This document shows, in pieces, positions 1-6,922 of a DNA stretch of 12,505 bases. Every line of letters begins with the position of its first letter. Positions within the stretch are counted from its first letter, which is position 1. This DNA is from DATJWY01 sp035500775 (GTDB taxonomy: Bacteria; Pseudomonadota; Alphaproteobacteria; Acetobacterales; Acetobacteraceae), in assembly GCA_035500775.1 (NCBI GenBank), contig DATJWY010000292.1:1-12505 (forward strand), in the 5' to 3' direction. Under the pieces are notes generated by a model. That model had not been told where the DNA came from. It ran no database searches and was given only the letters and a program-made list of their open reading frames with translations. The position numbers and the translations under genes were made by a program.

Positions 1-795
1 GCCGGCGCGGCCCTCCCGCCGTGCGGCGAGGTCTATCTCGTCGGCGCCGGACCCGGCGAAGCCGATCTCCTGACGTTCCGCGCGCTGCGCCTGATGCAGA
101 AGGCGGATGTCGTGCTTTACGATCGCCTGGTCAGCCCCGGCATCGTCGATCTCGTGCGGCGCGAAGCGGAACGCATTTATGTCGGCAAGCGCCGCGACGA
201 TCATGCGCTGCCGCAAGAGGAGATCGGCGCGCTGCTGGTGCGGCTCGCGAGGGAAGGCAAGCGCGTGCTGCGGCTGAAGGGCGGCGACCCCTACGTGTTC
301 GGCCGTGGCGGCGAGGAGGCGCTGGTGCTCGCCGCACACGGCATTCCGTTCCGGGTGATCCCCGGCATCACCGCCGGCATTGGCGGACTCGCGGCGGCGC
401 TGATCCCGGTGACGATGCGCGGGATCAACCAGGCGGTGATCCTCGCCACCGGCCATGCGGCGGAGGAGCACGAGGCGCTGGACTGGGCGGCGGTCGCCCG
501 CCTGGGGCAGCCGATCGTGCTCTACATGGCGCTGGCCCGGCTCGCCGGGATCACCGGGGCGCTGATCGCCGGCGGCCGCGCCCCGGAAACCCCGGCCGCC
601 GCCATCACCGCCGCCACCACCGAGCGGCAGCGGATCGTCGTCTCCACCCTCGGCGCGCTGACCGAGGCGGTCGAGACGGCCGGGCTGCATGCCCCGGTGC
701 TGGTGGTGGTGGGCGAGATCGTGACGGTGCGGGAGCAGTTGCTGGCGCTGCTGCCGGAAGCCGCGGAGGCGCTGCATTGGCCGGACCCGGCGTGA
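1..795 (+). CDS. cobA: Uroporphyrinogen-III C-methyltransferase (SUMT), 5'-truncated by window edge
   Basis: SUMT uses two S-adenosylmethionines to methylate uroporphyrinogen III at C-2 and C-7, giving precorrin-2, the branch point to cobalamin and siroheme. The frame is already open at base 1, so the true start lies upstream; 264 residues are visible, close to a whole SUMT domain. Family motifs in order are the N-terminal glycine loop VGAGPGEADLLT (about residues 14-25), YDRLVSPGIVDLVRR, VGKR, the loop LKGGDPYVFGRGGEE (92-106), IPGITAG, and a C-terminal VVVGEIVTVR segment. The frame stops at TGA 793-795, and the cobB GTG overlaps this stop by four bases, which suggests translational coupling. 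The visible part begins only a few residues before the domain, so I cannot tell a free-standing CobA from the C-terminal half of a CysG-type siroheme synthase. The cob neighbours favour CobA. Confidence 0.93.
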   Translation, partial: AGAALPPCGEVYLVGAGPGEADLLTFRALRLMQKADVVLYDRLVSPGIVDLVRREAERIYVGKRRDDHALPQEEIGALLVRLAREGKRVLRLKGGDPYVFGRGGEEALVLAAHGIPFRVIPGITAGIGGLAAALIPVTMRGINQAVILATGHAAEEHEALDWAAVARLGQPIVLYMALARLAGITGALIAGGRAPETPAAAITAATTERQRIVVSTLGALTEAVETAGLHAPVLVVVGEIVTVREQLLALLPEAAEALHWPDPA

Positions 796-2144
796 GCGCC
801 CTCATCATCGCCGCGCCACGCTCCGGCTCCGGCAAGACGACGCTGATGCTCGCCCTCCTCGCCGCGCTGCGCCGGCGCGGCGTGAAGGTGCGGGCGGCGA
901 AATCCGGGCCGGATTATATCGACCCCGGCTTCCACGCCGCCGCCACCGGCCTGCCATCCTGCAATCTCGACAGTTGGAGCATGCCCGGCCCGGTGCTGGA
1001 CGCGACCGCGCATCTGGCGGCGGAGGGTGCCGGAACGCTGCTGATCGAAGCCTCGATGGGGCTGTTCGATGGCGGCGACGGACCGCCCGGACGGCGCGGT
1101 TCCGCCGCCGATCTCGCGGCGCGCTGGGGCCTGCCGGTGCTGCTGGTGCTGGATGTCTCGGGTCAGTCGCAATCGGCGGCGGCGGTGGCGCGCGGCTTCG
1201 CGCTGCATGATCCGGCGGTCCGCATCGGCGGGGTGGTGCTGAACCGGGTGGGCAGCGAGCGGCACCGCGCCGCCATCACCACGGCGATGGCGGCTTCCGG
1301 CATCAAGGTGCTCGGCGCCCTGACGCGGGAAGCCGGGCTCGCGCTGCCGGAGCGGCATCTCGGGCTGGTGCAGGCGGAGGAGCAAGGCGGGCTCCCGGCG
1401 CTGCTGGAAATGCTCGCCGACCGCGCCGAAGCCGGCCTCGACCTCGATGCCATCCTGGCCCTGGCCCGCCCCTTCGCGCCCACCGCCGCCCCGGCCATGC
1501 CCCCGGCCTTGGCATCACCACCCCCCGGCCAGCGCATCGCCCTCGCCCGCGACGCCGCGTTCAGTTTCTTCTACGCGCACCTGGCCGCGTCCTGGCACCG
1601 CGCCGGGGCGGAGATCGTGCTGTTCTCGCCCCTCGCCGACGAAGCCCCGCCGGAGGATTGCGATTGCTGCTGGCTGCCCGGCGGCTATCCGGAGCTGCAC
1701 GCCGCCGCCCTCGCCGCCGCCGGGCGGTTCCGCGCCGGTCTCACCCGTTTCGCCGCCACCCGCCCGGTGCATGGCGAATGCGGCGGCTACATGGTGCTGG
1801 GCCAGGGGCTGGAGGATTCGGCAGGACAGATGCACGCCATGGCCGGGCTGCTCGGCCATGCGGCGAGCTTCCGCCGCCGCCGGCTGCATCTCGGCTACCG
1901 CGCGGCGACGTTGCTCGCCGGCTCGCCGCTCGGGCCGGCGGGCGCCCGCGTGCGCGGCCACGAGTTCCATTATGCGAGCGTGCTCGCCCCCGGCGACGAT
2001 TCGCCGCTCGTGCGTCTCAGTGACGCCGCCGGCCGCGATCTCGGCCCCGCCGGGGGAAGCCGCGGCCGGGTCAGCGGCACATTTTTCCACCTCATCGCCT
2101 TGCAGGATCAAAGCGATACCGTAATGAATGCGCCCCAGGCGTGA
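792..2144 (+). CDS. cobB: Hydrogenobyrinate/cobyrinate a,c-diamide synthase
   Basis: This cytosolic enzyme amidates the a and c acetate side chains of the corrin ring, using ATP and glutamine ammonia. The 450-residue protein has the two-domain CobB/CbiA layout. The N-terminal synthetase domain has a P-loop-like RSGSGKTT (residues 10-17), SGPDYIDPGFH, and the acidic ASMGLFDGG loop. A low-complexity Ala/Pro linker follows near residue 235-250. The C-terminal class I glutamine amidotransferase-like domain has LPGGYPELH and HGECGGYMVLG with the probable nucleophile Cys330, and FHLIAL closes the protein. The start is the GTG at 792 inside the cobA stop (GTGA). The same frame stays open back to base 21, but that part is arginine-rich out-of-frame reading of cobA. 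Sequence alone does not fix whether the substrate is hydrogenobyrinate (aerobic route) or cobyrinate (anaerobic route). Confidence 0.94.
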   Translation: MSALIIAAPRSGSGKTTLMLALLAALRRRGVKVRAAKSGPDYIDPGFHAAATGLPSCNLDSWSMPGPVLDATAHLAAEGAGTLLIEASMGLFDGGDGPPGRRGSAADLAARWGLPVLLVLDVSGQSQSAAAVARGFALHDPAVRIGGVVLNRVGSERHRAAITTAMAASGIKVLGALTREAGLALPERHLGLVQAEEQGGLPALLEMLADRAEAGLDLDAILALARPFAPTAAPAMPPALASPPPGQRIALARDAAFSFFYAHLAASWHRAGAEIVLFSPLADEAPPEDCDCCWLPGGYPELHAAALAAAGRFRAGLTRFAATRPVHGECGGYMVLGQGLEDSAGQMHAMAGLLGHAASFRRRRLHLGYRAATLLAGSPLGPAGARVRGHEFHYASVLAPGDDSPLVRLSDAAGRDLGPAGGSRGRVSGTFFHLIALQDQSDTVMNAPQA

Positions 2145-2166
2145 TCGAAGCAGCGTGATCGAAGCC
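2139..2166 (+). repeat. 14-base tandem duplication across the cobB stop codon
   Basis: Two adjacent 14-base copies, GCGTGATCGAAGCA and GCGTGATCGAAGCC, match at 13 of 14 positions. The first contains the cobB TGA. The second repeats the TGA 14 bases later, so it is out of frame with cobB. It looks like a replication-slippage duplication and I infer no function. Confidence 0.75.
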
Positions 2167-2269
2167 GGGGCCGCCCAGCCCCCGCCGGGGATCGGAACGC
2201 GCCGCGGCGATCCTCCCCCCCCTCGGGACGCGACGCCCCGCGATGCCCCTCTCCGAACCAACCGGCTCC

Positions 2270-2275
2270 AAGGAA
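2270..2275 (+). promoter_or_regulatory. Ribosome binding site that fixes the cobT start
   Basis: AAGGAA lies 9 bases before the ATG at 2285. The in-frame ATG at 2243 has no comparable site and would add 14 residues that are unlike the start of CobT, so 2285 is preferred. Confidence 0.7.
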
Positions 2276-2284
2276 CACAGATCG

Positions 2285-3301
2285 ATGTCCCGTTTCACGA
2301 CCTTCGCCGCGCTGCGCGATGCCTGCCTCGCCGCCCCGGACGGCGACGACGCGGCCGAGGCGGCCGTGCGGGCCCGTCAGTCCGTGCTGACCAAGCCGCC
2401 GGGCAGCCTGGGCCGGCTCGAAGACCTGGTCGCCTGGACGGCGCGCTGGCAGCAGCGGGCGATGCCGCGTCTCGACTCGGTGGACGTGATCATCTTCGCT
2501 GGCAATCACGGCGTCGTCGCGCGCGGGGTCTCGCCCTATCCGCAGGCGGTGACGGCACAGATGGTAGCGAATTTCGAGGCAGGGGGCGCCGCGATCAACC
2601 AGCTCGCGGCCAATGCCGGGGCGCGGCTCCGCGTCGTGCCGCTCGATCTGGAGACGCCGACCGCCGATATCGTCGAGGCGCCGGCCCTTTCCGAGGCGGA
2701 ATTCCTCGCCGCCGTCACCACCGGCTATGAGTCGGTGCCGGAGACGTGCGACCTGCTCTGCGTCGGCGAGATGGGGATTGGCAACACCACCATCGCCGCC
2801 GCGGTTGCCGCCGGGTTGTTCGGCGGCGGCGGCATGCGCTGGGTCGGGCGCGGCACGGGGCTCGACCCGGCCGGGATCGTGCGCAAGCGGGCGGTGGTGG
2901 ATGCGGCACTGGCCCGGCATGAAGCGGTTCTGAACGACCCGCTGCGCCTCGCCGCGGCACTCGGCGGGCGGGAACTCGCGGCGATGCTCGGCGCCGTGCT
3001 GGCGGCGCGGCACCTGCATGTGCCGGTGCTTCTGGATGGCTTCGTCACCACCGCGGCGGCGGCACCGCTGGCCGGGGTTCGGCAAGATCTGCTGGCCCAC
3101 ACCACCCTCGCCCATATCTCCGGCGAGCCCGGCCATTTCGGCCTGTCGCTGGCGCTCGGCCTGTCGCCGCTGCTCGATCTCGGGATGCGGCTCGGCGAGG
3201 GGTCCGGGGCGGCGCTGGCCGTGCCGCTGCTGCGGGGGGCGCTGGCGTGCCATACCGGGATGGCGAGCTTCACCGAGGCCGGCGTCAGCAACCGGAGCTG
3301 A
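2285..3301 (+). CDS. cobT: Nicotinate-nucleotide:dimethylbenzimidazole phosphoribosyltransferase
   Basis: CobT transfers phosphoribose from nicotinate mononucleotide to 5,6-dimethylbenzimidazole, making alpha-ribazole phosphate for the lower ligand of cobalamin. The protein has 338 residues, a normal length for the family. Recognisable segments are LTKPPGSLGRLEDL (about 35-48), FAGNHGVVARGVSPYP (71-86) with VTAQMVANF, GEMGIGNTTIAAA (161-173) in the nucleotide site, VLLDGFVTTAAA (248-259), and RLGEGSGAA (302-310). Glu305 in that last motif matches the family's catalytic glutamate. The start at 2285 is chosen for its AAGGAA site. A 140-base gap separates the gene from cobB, so transcription could be continuous or start anew; I see no clear promoter or terminator there. 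cobS follows after 3 bases, which implies co-translation. Confidence 0.95.
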   Translation: MSRFTTFAALRDACLAAPDGDDAAEAAVRARQSVLTKPPGSLGRLEDLVAWTARWQQRAMPRLDSVDVIIFAGNHGVVARGVSPYPQAVTAQMVANFEAGGAAINQLAANAGARLRVVPLDLETPTADIVEAPALSEAEFLAAVTTGYESVPETCDLLCVGEMGIGNTTIAAAVAAGLFGGGGMRWVGRGTGLDPAGIVRKRAVVDAALARHEAVLNDPLRLAAALGGRELAAMLGAVLAARHLHVPVLLDGFVTTAAAAPLAGVRQDLLAHTTLAHISGEPGHFGLSLALGLSPLLDLGMRLGEGSGAALAVPLLRGALACHTGMASFTEAGVSNRS

Positions 3302-3304
3302 GCC

Positions 3305-4054
3305 GTGCTGGCCGAGCTGGTCGCCGCCTTCGCCCTGCTGACCCGGCTGCCGGTGGGCTGGCTCGCGCGGCGTGTCGGCGAACCGGCGGCGTATGGACGC
3401 TGCGTCTGGGCGTATCCGCTGGTCGGGATCGGGCTCGGCGCGCTGGCGGGGCTGGCGCGCGCCGCTGCCCTGGTCCTGGGGTTGCCCCCCGGCCTCGCCG
3501 CCGGCTGGACGCTGGTCGTCCTCGCCCTGCTGACCGGCGCGCTGCACGAAGACGGGCTGGCCGACACGGCGGACGGGTTCGGCGGCGGGGCGACGCGGGA
3601 CCGTAAGCTCGCGATCATGCGGGACAGCCGGATCGGCGGCTACGGGGCGCTGGCGCTGGCGCTCTCGGTGGCGCTGCGGGGGGCGGCGCTGGCGGGGCTC
3701 GGCGGCGGCGGACGCGGGGTCGCGGCGCTGGCGGCGGCGGAGGCGCTGGCGCGGGGGGCGATGCTGCTGCCGCTGCTGCTGTTACGCCCGGCCCGGCCGG
3801 AGGGATTGGGGGCGGGTCTCGGCGCGGTCCAGACGGAACGCGGCGCGGCGGGGTTTGGCCTTGCGTTGCTGGCCGCGCTGCTCCTGCTGTCGAGGCACGA
3901 GGCGGCGGCGGCGATCCTGGCCGCCGGGGCCGCCGGCCTCGGCATGACGGCGTTGGCCCGGCGGCAGATCGGCGGCTATAGCGGCGACGTGCTCGGGGCG
4001 ACCGCTATCGTCGCGGAATGCGCGGCGTTGAGCGCGCTGGCGCGGGGCGGTTAG
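3305..4054 (+). CDS. cobS: Adenosylcobinamide-GDP ribazoletransferase (cobalamin synthase)
   Basis: CobS is an integral membrane protein that joins adenosylcobinamide-GDP to alpha-ribazole (or its phosphate), completing the nucleotide loop of cobalamin. The 249-residue length is typical. Diagnostic motifs are FALLTRLPVGW near the N terminus, the acidic, probably metal-binding HEDGLADTADGFGGG (81-95), MRDSRIGGYG (105-114) and, near the C terminus, IGGYSGDVLGATAIVAE. The remainder is Ala/Leu/Gly-rich and fits several membrane helices. The start is GTG at 3305, with GGAG at 3294-3297 (7-base spacing) inside the end of cobT. Base composition is extreme: a hand count of 3661-3720 gives 52 of 60 G or C. 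cobT and cobS act on consecutive steps of the same branch. Confidence 0.94.
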   Translation: MLAELVAAFALLTRLPVGWLARRVGEPAAYGRCVWAYPLVGIGLGALAGLARAAALVLGLPPGLAAGWTLVVLALLTGALHEDGLADTADGFGGGATRDRKLAIMRDSRIGGYGALALALSVALRGAALAGLGGGGRGVAALAAAEALARGAMLLPLLLLRPARPEGLGAGLGAVQTERGAAGFGLALLAALLLLSRHEAAAAILAAGAAGLGMTALARRQIGGYSGDVLGATAIVAECAALSALARGG

Positions 4055-4083
4055 CAAGGCAGGCTCGTCTCACAAGCCTTGCT
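4053..4083. terminator. Inverted repeat between convergent cobS and glycosyltransferase genes
   Basis: AGCAAGGC (4053-4060) and GCCTTGCT (4076-4083) form a perfect 8-bp stem around a 15-base loop. The left arm takes in two bases of the cobS stop TAG, and the right arm ends on the last base of the opposing gene's TAA. Placement suits a shared bidirectional terminator. There is no run of T on either side and the loop is long, so intrinsic termination is doubtful. Confidence 0.35.
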
Positions 4084-5531
4084 TACGACCGGCAGGCGTC
4101 GCAGTACAGATCGATATGCCGCCCGCCAACGGTCATTTGCTGAACCATCTGATAGCCAGCCTCCCGGGCCATCGCACCGGCATCCAGTGCAACCGGGTAC
4201 ATAAATCCGATCACCAGCAGCGCAGGATGGCGCGCGAGCGCCTGGGCCAGCGCGGAGGAAGGCGCGAGCAGCGGAGTGCCGCCATCATGGGCGATGTAAT
4301 GACCGGGAAATACGTAACTGCTGACGGCTTCACGCCGCGATAAGAAATAGATCGCATGTGTTTCATTGAACACGAAGATACCCTGATCGGCATTGCTGAA
4401 CCGATCTACTAACATCGCCGCCTGCGTCTCAAAGCTCGGCTTCTGAATCGCCGCGCGCAGGGTATCCACTGACAACACGGCCAGCACCGCCGTTACCGAC
4501 AGCAGCAGGATGCATCCAATACGGGAGCTGCGTTCGGCGCTGCGGGCGAACGCCATCGCGGTGAGCAGGGCGATCGCGGGCAAGGCCAGGATGAAATAAT
4601 GCGGGTGCAACCGATTCGAGGCCGCCGCCGCCATAACGGCCCCCAGCAATTCCAGGCCAATGACCCAAAACGGCGCGGGGAGCACCGGCATGCTACGCTC
4701 ACCCCATATCCGCAGCCCTAATGCCCCCAGCAGCGGCAGAGACAGAAGACTCAGCGGGGTGATGAAATCATGCGCCCACTCCCTCAGGCTGGGCGACGCC
4801 ACGCGGTATTGCGCGTGATAATGCACTTGCTGCGCGATGTAATCCGGCCAGTCACCGGTGAGCAGTTGCGGCGTCCAGATCAGCGCGGTGACCACGCCAA
4901 AACCCAGCGCCATCAACGCCGCGTCACGAAGCCGCGCGAAGATGGTTGGGTACGTCCCCAGCAGCAAAATCCCTGGCGCCATCAAGGCCAGGCACGGCAC
5001 GGCGAGATAGGTGATCTGACAGGTCACGCCAAAAAGAGCGCCGAAGCCGAGCAGAAACCCGCGCCGACGCCACGCGCCTTGCAACACCAGATGATTCGCG
5101 AGTGCCAGGGACGGGCACGCCACGAGTTCCGACATCGAAGACCAGCCATTCTTGTGAAAAACGAGGAACAGGAACAAGGCCGCGATCGCCACGCCGAGAG
5201 CGGGCGGCACCCTCAGTTGCCGGGCGGAACGATACAGAATCCAGGCCGTGCCGGCCGAGGCGATGAAGCCCACAGCACGTACGGCGAGAACGGTCTGCCC
5301 ACCCATCCATTCCATGAGCGCGAACACATAGGTCAGGCCAACCGGCTTGTTATCGAAAATCCCTGCGAAGGGGAGTTTCCCGTGCAGCACATCACGCGCC
5401 ACCAGGGCGAAGGCATATTCATCCCAGTCAAAGACCGGCACGTGAATGCTGATCGCACGACACGTCAGGGCCAGAACGACCAGTCCTGCACCGATCCAAA
5501 CCATCACCTGCGCAACGCGGGACTGTGTCAT
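4083..5531 (-). CDS. Membrane glycosyltransferase of the ArnT/PMT type (GT-C fold, GT39/GT83-like)
   Basis: Such proteins sit in the inner membrane and move a sugar from a polyprenyl-phosphate donor to an acceptor on the periplasmic side. The 482-residue protein has a first hydrophobic helix at about 8-25, then VFDWDEYAF (33-41), whose Asp/Glu pair lies in the first periplasmic loop as expected for the GT-C catalytic site. DNKPVGLTYVFA (60-71), many hydrophobic segments, and HPHYFILALPAIALL (309-323) are typical of PMT/ArnT relatives. A soluble-looking tail follows from about 360. Donor and acceptor cannot be read from sequence. The start ATG 5531 has GGAG 11 bases upstream; the longer frame to 5648 would overlap rodA. 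Base use differs from the neighbours: hand counts give 27/60 GC at 4321-4380, 35/60 at 4381-4440 and 41/60 at 5161-5220. This suggests horizontal acquisition. It follows rodA by 70 bases and may be read from the same transcript. Confidence 0.85.
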   Translation of the reverse strand: MTQSRVAQVMVWIGAGLVVLALTCRAISIHVPVFDWDEYAFALVARDVLHGKLPFAGIFDNKPVGLTYVFALMEWMGGQTVLAVRAVGFIASAGTAWILYRSARQLRVPPALGVAIAALFLFLVFHKNGWSSMSELVACPSLALANHLVLQGAWRRRGFLLGFGALFGVTCQITYLAVPCLALMAPGILLLGTYPTIFARLRDAALMALGFGVVTALIWTPQLLTGDWPDYIAQQVHYHAQYRVASPSLREWAHDFITPLSLLSLPLLGALGLRIWGERSMPVLPAPFWVIGLELLGAVMAAAASNRLHPHYFILALPAIALLTAMAFARSAERSSRIGCILLLSVTAVLAVLSVDTLRAAIQKPSFETQAAMLVDRFSNADQGIFVFNETHAIYFLSRREAVSSYVFPGHYIAHDGGTPLLAPSSALAQALARHPALLVIGFMYPVALDAGAMAREAGYQMVQQMTVGGRHIDLYCDACRS

Positions 5532-5601
5532 TGCTTCGGCCACTCCATCAGCGTCACACGCGGCAAAGGCGGATCGTGCCTCCTTCCTGCGGGCGGGTCT
5601 G

Positions 5602-6750
5602 CTAAACCCCCTCGTCCCGCTCGCCGAACTCCACATCCCGGTGCACATGCACCGACATCAGCAGGCCGAAGGCGAACATCACCGTCAGCATCGCCGACCC
5701 GCCATGCGAGACCAGCGGCAACGGCACCCCGCCCACCGGGATCGAGCCCGTCACCATGGCGATGTTGACGAACACATACATGAAGAAATTGACCGAGATG
5801 CCGAGCGCGACCAGCCGCCCGAACTGATGCCGGCAGCGCAGCCCGATCGCCATGCCGCCCAGGATGATCAGCAACAGCAGCCCGATCACCGCGAGCCCGC
5901 CGACCAGCCCCCATTCCTCGGCGATAATCGAGAAGATGAAGTCGGTCTGTTTCTCCGGCAGGAAGTTCAGATGCGCCTGGGTTCCCTGCATGAACCCCTT
6001 GCCCCACAGCCCGCCGGAGCCGAGCGCGATCTTGGACTGGATGATATTGTAGCCGGCGCCGAGCGGATCGCTTTCCGGATTGAGGAAAGTCTTGATCCGG
6101 GCGCGCTGATAATCATGCAGATGCCGGTAGAGGAATTCCCCGAGCAGCGGGATCGGCGCGGCCAGCACGCCGATCTGCCACCACCGCATCCCCGCCCCCA
6201 GGAACACCGAGGCGCCAACCACGGCGGTGATCACCGCCGTGCCGAGATTCGGCTCCTTCAGGATCAGCGCCACCGGCACGAGCACGGCGATCGCCGGCGG
6301 CAGCAGGAAGAGCGGATTGCCCACCCTCTCCCAGGATGCCTTATGGAACCAGGAGGCCAGCGCCATCACCAGCGCCACCTTCATCATCTCGCTCGGCTGC
6401 AATTGCAGCCCGGCAATATCCAGCCAGCGCTCCGCGCCCTTGCCGACATGCCCCATGCGCAGCACCAGCACGAGCAGCATCAGGGCGCCGAAATAAAGCG
6501 GCCAGGCCAGCCGGGCGAGGAAGCGGATATCGATCATGGCGATGCAGAGCATCATCACCAGGCCGAAGGCAAAGCGGAGCGCGTGCCGCGAGGCATAGGG
6601 CTCCGGCCCGCCCCCCGCGGAATAGAGGGCGACATAGCCGACCCCCGCCAGGGCGCAGAGCAGCAGCACGTAGAGCCAGTTGATCTGCCAGAACTTGCTG
6701 AGCAGGCCGAAATCGGGCTCGGCCCGCAGCAGGCGGCGCTCGGTGATCAT
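5602..6750 (-). CDS. rodA: Peptidoglycan glycosyltransferase RodA (SEDS family)
   Basis: RodA polymerises lipid II into glycan strands along the side wall and works with PBP2 under MreB control. The 382-residue protein shows the SEDS pattern of about ten membrane helices. Landmarks are the N-terminal WQINWLYVLLLCALAGVGYVALYS region written here in part as INWLYVLLLCALAG, ERWLDIAGLQLQPSE (107-121), KEPNLGTA (165-172), and LPEKQTDFIFSIIAEEWGLVG (264 on). Asp270 in that last stretch matches the catalytic Asp of E. coli RodA. PVGGVPLPLVSHGGS closes the family signature near the C terminus. The ATG at 6750 is preferred because it begins close to the usual family N terminus; a GTG at 6780 would add ten residues. 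The stop is TAG at 5604-5602. It lies downstream of mrdA in the usual order, but the gap of 172 bases holding a hairpin repeat is unusually wide. Confidence 0.94.
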   Translation of the reverse strand: MITERRLLRAEPDFGLLSKFWQINWLYVLLLCALAGVGYVALYSAGGGPEPYASRHALRFAFGLVMMLCIAMIDIRFLARLAWPLYFGALMLLVLVLRMGHVGKGAERWLDIAGLQLQPSEMMKVALVMALASWFHKASWERVGNPLFLLPPAIAVLVPVALILKEPNLGTAVITAVVGASVFLGAGMRWWQIGVLAAPIPLLGEFLYRHLHDYQRARIKTFLNPESDPLGAGYNIIQSKIALGSGGLWGKGFMQGTQAHLNFLPEKQTDFIFSIIAEEWGLVGGLAVIGLLLLIILGGMAIGLRCRHQFGRLVALGISVNFFMYVFVNIAMVTGSIPVGGVPLPLVSHGGSAMLTVMFAFGLLMSVHVHRDVEFGERDEGV

Positions 6751-6849
6751 CAGGCCTGGCCTATACGAATCCAGGACCACACCCTGGACCCGTCACGCGA
6801 AGGCGCGCTTCGCACGACGGGACCTTGAGCCCCCATCAAGTAATGGATT

Positions 6850-6892
6850 CCAAAGGCTTGCCTTTGGCGGGGTCCAGGGGCGGAGCCCCTGG
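6850..6892. repeat. Double-hairpin intergenic repeat (REP-like) between mrdA and rodA
   Basis: Two perfect inverted repeats lie 6 bases apart. The first is CCAAAGG (6850-6856), loop CTTG, CCTTTGG (6861-6867). The second is CCAGGGGC (6874-6881), loop GGA, GCCCCTGG (6885-6892). From memory, CAGGGGC...GCCCCTGG joined to CCCCGCCAAAGG-type stems is a frequent intergenic element in Acetobacteraceae and related genomes; I could not check this. It lies downstream of the mrdA stop and upstream of the rodA start on the transcribed strand, where it could stabilise RNA ends, weaken read-through, or do nothing. The rest of the 6751-6922 gap shows no gene. Confidence 0.65.
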
Positions 6893-6922
6893 CCTTGCCT
6901 ACCCCGCGGATGTCAACGCGCA

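Noticed and set aside
21..791. Upstream extension of the cobB frame to base 21
   Set aside because: It reads cobA out of frame, is almost all Arg/Ala/Gly/Pro, and the CobB N-terminal motif begins right after the GTG at 792.
2108..3547. Long minus-strand open frame (479 codons) antisense to cobT and cobS
   Set aside because: Shadow of GC-rich coding on the other strand: Arg/Gln/Gly/His-rich, no domain, while cobT and cobS have clear family motifs.
1..4054. Cobalamin riboswitch
   Set aside because: No B12-box-like element was seen in the gaps of the cob cluster; a riboswitch, if present, would be upstream of the window.
5571..5585. Hairpin with AGGC/GCCT arms after rodA as a terminator
   Set aside because: Four base pairs plus wobbles and only three T residues; too weak to call.
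5532..5648. Longer glycosyltransferase start at 5648
   Set aside because: It would overlap the end of rodA by 47 bases and add a non-hydrophobic stretch before the first membrane helix.
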